Positions 59,365 through 64,000 of a stretch of DNA of 64,000 bases are shown in pieces. Position numbers and translations under genes: made by a program. Origin of the DNA: DASWJZ01 sp963739005 (GTDB lineage: Bacteria > Pseudomonadota > Alphaproteobacteria > Rhizobiales > Afifellaceae); NCBI GenBank assembly GCA_963739005.1, contig CAVTYQ010000008.1, positions 248,001 to 312,000 on the forward strand, read 5' to 3'. Every line of letters starts with the position of its first letter. Positions within the stretch are counted from its first letter, which is position 1. The notes beneath the pieces are model-generated. The model did not search any database. It saw only the letters and a list, made by a program, of their open reading frames with translations, and was not told the DNA's origin.

Positions 59365-59532
59365 TCAACAAAGTTTCGTCAGCCGAGCCGTGTTGACGAC
59401 GATTATTTCGTCTGCGTGTCCGCAAGCGAACTCAGGCAACCGAGCAGAAAGCCGGCTTCATTCCTGACTACGATACACGACGAAATCGATTGATCGGTGC
59501 CGGGAATTCGCCGGTCCGTCTAACCGCGCGCA
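59365..59532. other. Non-coding stretch between the GT2 scrap and the peptide gene
   Basis: About 168 bp with no gene; an imperfect GC-rich inverted repeat surrounds an EcoRI-type GAATTC near 59509 but without a T-tract. Confidence 0.35.
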
Positions 59533-59700
59533 TCACGAGGATGTGGCATACGGTGCCGCTTGCGCGACGGAAAAGTGCCCTTCGGTGGAAAAACTTGCAA
59601 CGATGGGAACGACGAACGCCGCGGTCGCTATGAGCTTTTTGATCACCTCGCGCCGATCTGCGTCGAGGCCTTCAAGGTGGGGATCGAGGTTGTCATTCAT
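59533..59700 (-). CDS. 55-residue peptide of unknown function in a PqqD-HprK context
   Basis: A short gene on the minus strand coding for a 55-residue protein with three zones: acidic N-terminus MNDNLDPHLEGLDADRREVI, then a KKL-AT-type hydrophobic core (IATAAFVVPIVASF, about 24-37), then a Ser/Ala-rich tail STEGHFSVAQAAPYATSS. The RR before the hydrophobic core resembles a twin-arginine-like or membrane-insertion signal. It starts 46 bp after the HprK-like stop, same strand. Many genomes encode similar tiny RR-hydrophobic proteins next to PqqD/HprK genes, which makes it a candidate precursor or substrate of that pair (inference). Confidence 0.6.
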   Translation of the reverse strand: MNDNLDPHLEGLDADRREVIKKLIATAAFVVPIVASFSTEGHFSVAQAAPYATSS

Positions 59701-59746
59701 ATTGATAGCCCCGACGATGAAAATTAGAATACCGCACGCTCGCTAG

Positions 59747-60580
59747 CTAACACGATTGCGAGAGGCGCTGCAAGTGACGCAGCGCGCCATCGAGATCGCC
59801 GATCCTGAGATTCAGGCATTTCGCTCGTGGCAGGAGTTGGTGCAGCCTGGCGAGTGCCGCGCCCTTTCCGGTCTCCGGAAGTTGGACATTGCGCAGCAAT
59901 GCGGCGAAGGCATCGGTCTGGCAAAGCGGTTCGACCGATGATTCGCCGCCGTGATTGGGCCGAAGGAAAAGAAGGAAGTGGGCCGGACCGGACGCTATCT
60001 CCCACTTAACCGACGGCGTGCGCGGTGCGAACGAATAAATCCTCGTGCCATTCCAGTCGTGCAGGAAGGGGGAACTGCAAATTGCGTCCCTCAATTCGGG
60101 AATGAGGCCGACGGAGGTCTCCTTGACGCGCATGGTCCTGGGTCGCCCCATCACTTGCAACCCCTGCACGGCGACATGCTCGTCCGCTTCGACCACTATG
60201 CCTTCGCTTAGACATTTCGCCAGAAGCGTCGTTTTTCCTGAGCCTTTGTGACCGACGACTACAATTCTCCGCTGGTTGAATAACATGCTTCCGGCATGAA
60301 CCACCGGATCCCCGGCGGTCTCCTCGGCGATCACCCGGCGCAGCGCCACATGGGCGCGTTCAACCATCTGGCTTGCGGTGCCGGCTGGGTTCGAGCGGGG
60401 CAGGGCGAAATCGTACAAACCCTGGCCCAAGGCATGGATCGGATAGTCTACGAACCTCCGCCGTTCCCTTTTCATGTCTGGATCGGCGGCAATATAGGAC
60501 AGCGCGGCCGCAGTGGCTTCGTCGGGACAAAAAAAGCGGACAGTGCTTGCTAGCGATTCAGCGAGAATCAGGTTCGACAC
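59747..60580 (-). CDS. HPr-kinase-like (HprK-related) protein
   Basis: 277 residues with a Walker A loop in RIVVVGHKGSGKTTLLAKCL (about 108-127) and a C-terminal region resembling the HPr Ser kinase/phosphorylase catalytic domain (VVEADEHVAVQGLQVMGRPR, then ELRDAICSS). It lacks a classical PTS partner here. Its start overlaps the end of the PqqD gene by 13 bp. Homologues with PqqD occur in lasso-peptide and polysaccharide clusters, where they are thought to phosphorylate a small peptide or protein. The target here is not known. Confidence 0.75.
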   Translation of the reverse strand: MSNLILAESLASTVRFFCPDEATAAALSYIAADPDMKRERRRFVDYPIHALGQGLYDFALPRSNPAGTASQMVERAHVALRRVIAEETAGDPVVHAGSMLFNQRRIVVVGHKGSGKTTLLAKCLSEGIVVEADEHVAVQGLQVMGRPRTMRVKETSVGLIPELRDAICSSPFLHDWNGTRIYSFAPRTPSVKWEIASGPAHFLLFLRPNHGGESSVEPLCQTDAFAALLRNVQLPETGKGAALARLHQLLPRAKCLNLRIGDLDGALRHLQRLSQSC

Positions 60581-60840
60581 ACGAGGCCGGCCTCCTCCAG
60601 ATCGCCAAAAAACGGCGCCAGATCGGGCACCTTCTCGATCTTGTAAGCATCCTTCAGCAGACTCTGAATATCATCGACCGTTCGCTTGCCGTCACACACG
60701 GCGAATATGACCGCTGCGGTCGGATTCAGGTGGTGCACTTTTTCGCCGGATTCGTCGTAAATTACGAATCCGTCCGGTACGTGCGTGACCTCCAACTCAC
60801 CGACGGCTTTGAATCGTTCCTTTCCTGAAAGATCACGCAA
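60568..60840 (-). CDS. PqqD-like peptide chaperone
   Basis: About 90 residues with the PqqD fold: VTHVPDGFVIYDESGEKVHH then LNPTAAVIFAVCDGKRTVDD (about 37-56), then LLKDAYKIEKVPDLAPFFGD and LEEAGLV. The start is a TTG (60840) chosen because GAGGAG lies 7 bp upstream and the length then fits the family; upstream ATGs add a non-conserved segment. PqqD-like domains bind precursor peptides of ribosomal peptide pathways. It is the first gene of a tight operon with the HprK-like kinase. Confidence 0.8.
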   Translation of the reverse strand: MRDLSGKERFKAVGELEVTHVPDGFVIYDESGEKVHHLNPTAAVIFAVCDGKRTVDDIQSLLKDAYKIEKVPDLAPFFGDLEEAGLVCRT

Positions 60841-61151
60841 ATTTCGGCTCCTCGGTGTTGCCGACCGGCAGGCTAGACCAAGCAACGTGGCGCCACAATA
60901 AGAACCGCTACAGGGCATTCGGAGCTGAAATTTCGGGCTAGAGCTGTGCCCCAATGGGCTTCGACTGCATCGCGCTTGCCATTAGCTGTTGCAGCGCGCT
61001 ATTCGTGAAGATGCTCTGGGGGAGGGATCGTCGTGTGCCCGTTCAGAACGGCTGAACGAAAATTGGCAGACTTCGGCACGGCGCGGGAGCACGCCTCAGT
61101 GCAAAACGAAAGATGCTGATTTCCGAACTAGGCTACCGACCGCCGTCATTC
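60841..61151. other. Non-coding stretch upstream of pqqD-like gene
   Basis: 311 bp without coding frames of substance on either strand. It probably carries the trio's promoter but no clear -35/-10 pair is seen. Confidence 0.4.
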
Positions 61152-61575
61152 TCACGACCGCTCGAACCACGCGTCGTAGTGAGGGTCGGCGCCGCTGCGG
61201 CCGCGCTCGGCAAATCCTTCATTGGCAAGGAGGGCAAGAAGGTCCCTCGCGCCTTTCTCGCCTGCGTTGGTCCTGACGATATTGATTGTCAGGTTTTCGT
61301 AACGAAGCGGGTATCGGCTCAAATGCGTAGACACGACGGCAAAGCGGATGACGGTCCGCTACCAGACTGAACACGCCCGCGTTGGCGCCGATATCCAGGA
61401 ATACGAACGGCCTGTCATAAGCCGCGACGGTATCTGCAATGAAGGGTCCGTAACCCTCGATGCAGAGCCGGTACGTGAAATCCTCCGGATTGTCGCGCAG
61501 ATACGGCCCGTAGACGGATTTCGTGAACGTAAATCGGCGATTTGTCAGCAGGCGAGCGTTTAGTCTCGCGAAAGA
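61152..61575 (-). pseudogene. FkbM-type methyltransferase, internally deleted and frameshifted
   Basis: The reverse strand holds the SAM-binding half in one frame (YGPYLRDNPEDFTYRLCIEG, then FVFLDIGANAGVFSLVA and VYAFEPIPAS), opened only after a stop at 61576. From about 61310 the sequence jumps to another frame reading RYENLTINIVRTNAGEKGAR and DLLALLANEGFAE, to a stop at 61152. An intact FkbM domain has a longer stretch between these parts, so both a deletion and a frameshift have happened. Not functional. Confidence 0.75.
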
Positions 61576-61640
61576 TTAACCCAAGCGATGCCGCGAATGC
61601 CGTATTCCCTCGATCATCTCATGATATCGTCGATCTCCAG

Positions 61641-62753
61641 TCACCAAAGCCTACGCTGAGGCGGTTGGATGGCGTCGGTTTGTCGTTGCCACCGGAACCC
61701 GTCAAGCATGCGGCCAAGTTTCGCAAGGCTGAAGATCTTTCCACGGCGCGGCTCTGACGGTCCGGGTAGAAACTGCCAGAGCAGCTGATAAGCGTCCTTG
61801 TTGCGCACGCACAGCTTACGCGCTTCCCAAGCGCCTAGAAGCTTGATCAGTATGATCGCAAGTTCCTGTCTTGGAACATGTGCTTCCAGCAGCTCAGCTT
61901 TTGCACAAAACTGCTTGACAAGCGCGAGGCGGATTCTCCTCTGGGTTTGCTCGTCCACTCTTCCAAGCTCGGCCAATTCGCCGATGAAAATATTCTTCGC
62001 CCAGGAATTGCTACCGTGAATTCGGTAGCAGGCCAGCGCTCTTTCAAGCCTCACGGTCCCGCCGAGCGCGTGCGCGGCGTGCGCCCAATAGTCGTCCGCG
62101 CATATTCGTATTTCATTGCTATTCTCGGGGCGCATGAGGTCGATCAGGCTTCGTCTGAAGACCATGGCGGTCGTTGCTGACCATATCCAGCGCACGTAGC
62201 CGGGTGCGACGTAGACCAGCGTCTCCTCGCCTTTGCCGACAATTCTCGCGATATGCTTGGGGTTTCCGCGATGGCGCGGATTGTTGCGCCTGAAAGGCGG
62301 ATGGCTTCCCGCCAAGATCGCACCGCTCTCGTCAATCAGCAGCATATCCGAGCATGAAATCGCAGCGGCGCCACCGGGATTCAGATGCGCCTGCACATGG
62401 CATTCTAAGAACTTTTCCTGCCAAAGGTCATCGCCGTCGACGAACGCAATAAATGGCGTCGTACTGAAATCCACTCCAGTGAGCATCGCGGCCATCTGCC
62501 CGCCGCGCTGGCTGCGCTTCACGAAATGGAAGCGCTTGTCGTTCAACTCATCCAAAGTCCTGCCTATTCGCACCACTAAATCATCGGTGGAGCAGTCGTC
62601 GACGACAACGCAATTGAAAGCCACGTAGGTTTGCGCGGCGACAGAACGGATCGAGACGTCGATAAATTGGGCCTGATTGTAGCAACATATCACCACCGAA
62701 ACCGTAGGCAGCCTGGTGCTATGGGCAGCGACAGCGTTGGCAGGCTCCGACAT
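61641..62753 (-). CDS. Family 2 glycosyltransferase
   Basis: 370 residues, soluble GT2 type: TVSVVICCYNQAQFIDVSIR (about 17-36) and VVVDDCSTDDLVVRIG; then FIAFVDGDDLWQEKFL with the DxD-type motif (about 98). A specific acceptor domain follows. The start is ATG 62753 (weak ribosome-binding site); the frame is open upstream into IS-derived sequence. It is intact, unlike the neighbouring methyltransferase. Role in surface glycan synthesis is inferred from context. Confidence 0.85.
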   Translation of the reverse strand: MSEPANAVAAHSTRLPTVSVVICCYNQAQFIDVSIRSVAAQTYVAFNCVVVDDCSTDDLVVRIGRTLDELNDKRFHFVKRSQRGGQMAAMLTGVDFSTTPFIAFVDGDDLWQEKFLECHVQAHLNPGGAAAISCSDMLLIDESGAILAGSHPPFRRNNPRHRGNPKHIARIVGKGEETLVYVAPGYVRWIWSATTAMVFRRSLIDLMRPENSNEIRICADDYWAHAAHALGGTVRLERALACYRIHGSNSWAKNIFIGELAELGRVDEQTQRRIRLALVKQFCAKAELLEAHVPRQELAIILIKLLGAWEARKLCVRNKDAYQLLWQFLPGPSEPRRGKIFSLAKLGRMLDGFRWQRQTDAIQPPQRRLW

Positions 62754-62859
62754 GACGTATTGCTCGGTCCGGAATGGGGAGATCAGGCGGCTCTCTGGTG
62801 TGCCGTGCCGAAAAGCGTATATTGGAGTAGTGGGCCTTCCAAGCGATAACGCACTAGCA

Positions 62860-63061
62860 GGCTGCTGAAGAATCTTGGTCACTCGGCCCTGCCGACGCAG
62901 TCGAAGTGGCAGCCTGCCTAGCGCGATGGGCCAGAGGTCGATGCAGACTTTGGCGAAGGCAGATAAGCTCGCCATCAGCTGTTCGGCTCAATAAGCTTGG
63001 GCAATCGGACGAGATTGTAGGCCGCAGCCGCTCCATCGCGCTCACGACGCCGCACCCAACC
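62860..63061 (-). mobile_element. IS5-family transposase 3' remnant
   Basis: The reverse strand reads GWVRRRERDGAAAAYNLVRL and PKLIEPNS then a stop at 62975, the typical C-terminus of IS5-type DDE transposases (AAAAYNLVRLPKL). The rest of the element is lost. The tetranucleotide CTAG, a common IS5 target, occurs just outside both ends (62854-62857 and 63067-63070). This explains the open frame running into the GT2 gene. Confidence 0.7.
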
Positions 63062-63149
63062 AGACGCTAGCCGCAATGCCCGCTCTTGTGCTTAAGGCGG
63101 GGATGCCGAAGATTTTCCCGCCTATTAAAGGTCACGAGCGGGCCTTTAC

Positions 63150-63308
63150 TCAGGCCCGGGCGAGCAGGTTTTGAACCGAGGGCACCCGCCAGCATCCGCC
63201 GCGCGCCGAGCGGATGCCGCGAGCATTGAGCGCCTCTGCCACGCCGGCGAGGGTCGTGACGCCGGAAGCCCTGATCGCGTGGACGACGGGCAGAAGATCG
63301 AGCATCGG
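63150..63308 (-). pseudogene. Serine recombinase N-terminal-domain remnant
   Basis: The frame ends with PMLDLLPVVHAIRASGVTTL, AGVAEALNARGIRSARGGCW and RVPSVQNLLARA, the recognisable end of the catalytic/recombinase region that precedes the zinc-ribbon in large serine recombinases. Upstream sequence is unrelated, and no catalytic Ser segment is found. It may come from the same kind of element as the remnant at 57282. Confidence 0.65.
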
Positions 63309-63639
63309 AAGGTGGCGTGAGATGCACCGCCGCCCCACGCCCGATCCCTCGATCCGCCGGCAGGGTCGAGGAAGGCGCGCTAACCCAGATTGATCGGACG
63401 ACGTCGCGAACCGAAGCCGGCTTTCTGGTGGCTTTCGAAAGCCACCGCGCACGCATCCTTGCAGCTGCGCGCAAGGCGTACACTCGGCGGGGAAGCGGCT
63501 TCCACGTGCTGGCGGCATCAAGCTTCTGAATAGAGCTGTCCGACCTGGATGATCCGCCAATGGCGTTGCCGCGGCAATCATCGGCCGCATAACGCTTAGG
63601 AGCGGGTGTTGGCTCCTCGTTACACCTGAGGATCCCGGA
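63309..63639. other. Non-coding stretch before the ndvB end
   Basis: About 331 bp. Open frames here are shadows; nothing else is visible. Confidence 0.4.
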
Positions 63640-64000
63640 TCAGATTGATATTCGCAGATGATGTTTGCCTGGGTCCAGCGGGACGCGAACGCGCCCTTCG
63701 GCACAAGAGACTGGCACGCCATTGAGGACAGCGCAGGAGACGCCGCGACAGCGATGCGATGGGTTCTCCACGCGGATGTCGTAGTAGGCCGGTCCCAGCT
63801 TCACAGTTGCGTCGAAGCCCGGCCACGCGGCCGGAATGCACGGATCGACGACAAGAAAAGCGCCCTCGCGTCGAATGCCCAGGATGCCCTCGATACCGGT
63901 ACGATACATCCACGCGGCGGAGCCGGTGTACCAAGTCCATCCTCCGCGCCCGACATGCGGCGAGACGGAATAGACGTCTGCAGCGACGACATAGGGTTCG
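63640..64000 (-). CDS. ndvB: Cyclic beta-1,2-glucan synthase, C-terminal end (partial)
   Basis: The last about 119 codons of a GH94/GH36-type glucan-processing domain, entering from the right edge: EPYVVAADVYSVSPHVGRGG, then WTWYTGSAAWMYRTGIEGIL and GAFLVVDPCIPAAWPGF, and an all-beta tail ending KHHLRISI. This is the C-terminus of NdvB/ChvB-like proteins (about 2800 residues), which make periplasmic cyclic glucans in rhizobia, agrobacteria and brucellae. A shorter cellobiose-phosphorylase-type protein is possible since most of the gene is outside the window. Confidence 0.8.
   Translation of the reverse strand, partial: EPYVVAADVYSVSPHVGRGGWTWYTGSAAWMYRTGIEGILGIRREGAFLVVDPCIPAAWPGFDATVKLGPAYYDIRVENPSHRCRGVSCAVLNGVPVSCAEGRVRVPLDPGKHHLRISI

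Noticed and set aside
59533..60840. A complete lasso-peptide cluster
   Set aside because: PqqD and HprK-like genes are present, but no asparagine-synthetase-like cyclase or transglutaminase-like protease is found in the window.
63067..63483. Minus-strand 138-codon frame near the recombinase remnant
   Set aside because: The recombinase-like residues lie in another frame; this one has no family features.

Overview
The window is high-GC DNA from an alphaproteobacterium, most likely of the order Hyphomicrobiales (Rhizobiales). The reasons are gene families and gene orders typical of that group: murA - DUF2948 - hisD - UPF0262 - low-molecular-weight phosphatase - maf - yacG, the TIGR02186/TauE pair, class I lysyl-tRNA synthetase, metZ behind a SAM-II riboswitch, the long bifunctional-type dCTP deaminase, a PodJ-like coiled-coil/Sel1 protein and a cyclic beta-1,2-glucan synthase. 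Genus cannot be fixed from the sequence alone.

From 0 to about 48.7 kb the DNA looks like core chromosome, densely packed with intact genes. In order it holds: a ligase-associated repair helicase and PdeM nuclease; a TIGR02186/TauE export pair; a 1708-residue polar-organizer-like protein; a MerR-controlled acyl-CoA dehydrogenase followed by thiolase and FadJ (fatty acid oxidation); an S24-type repressor; a nuclease; LysK; envelope proteins (lytic transglycosylase, periplasmic binding protein, CDP-alcohol phosphatidyltransferase); a pair of unknown genes sharing a motif; metZ with its riboswitch divergent from dcd; a FecR - CHASE2/GGDEF/EAL signalling operon next to tRNA-Gly and a second FecR gene; K+ uptake (Kup) beside a K+/H+ antiporter; a membrane glycosyltransferase; the murA-hisD-maf-yacG run; and an MMPL-type transporter.

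Right after tRNA-Phe (48609-48684) the character changes. From 48.7 to 63.6 kb genes are sparse, GC falls locally, and many genes are broken: a truncated treY, a decayed duplicate of a short gene, a frameshifted secreted protein, two serine-recombinase remnants, an IS5-type transposase tail, a deleted FkbM methyltransferase and a glycosyltransferase scrap. Intact cargo is a LacI-controlled XylFGH-like sugar ABC transporter, a GT61 glycosyltransferase, a GT2 glycosyltransferase, and a compact minus-strand trio: PqqD-like chaperone, HprK-like kinase and a newly noted 55-residue peptide gene. The trio is the best candidate for an undescribed system. The right edge enters the C-terminus of a cyclic beta-1,2-glucan synthase.

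The genes suggest a free-living or host-associated Gram-negative bacterium with c-di-GMP signalling, periplasmic glucans, fatty acid/acyl-CoA use regulated by a LiuR-like MerR protein, and a plastic glycan locus to the right of tRNA-Phe.
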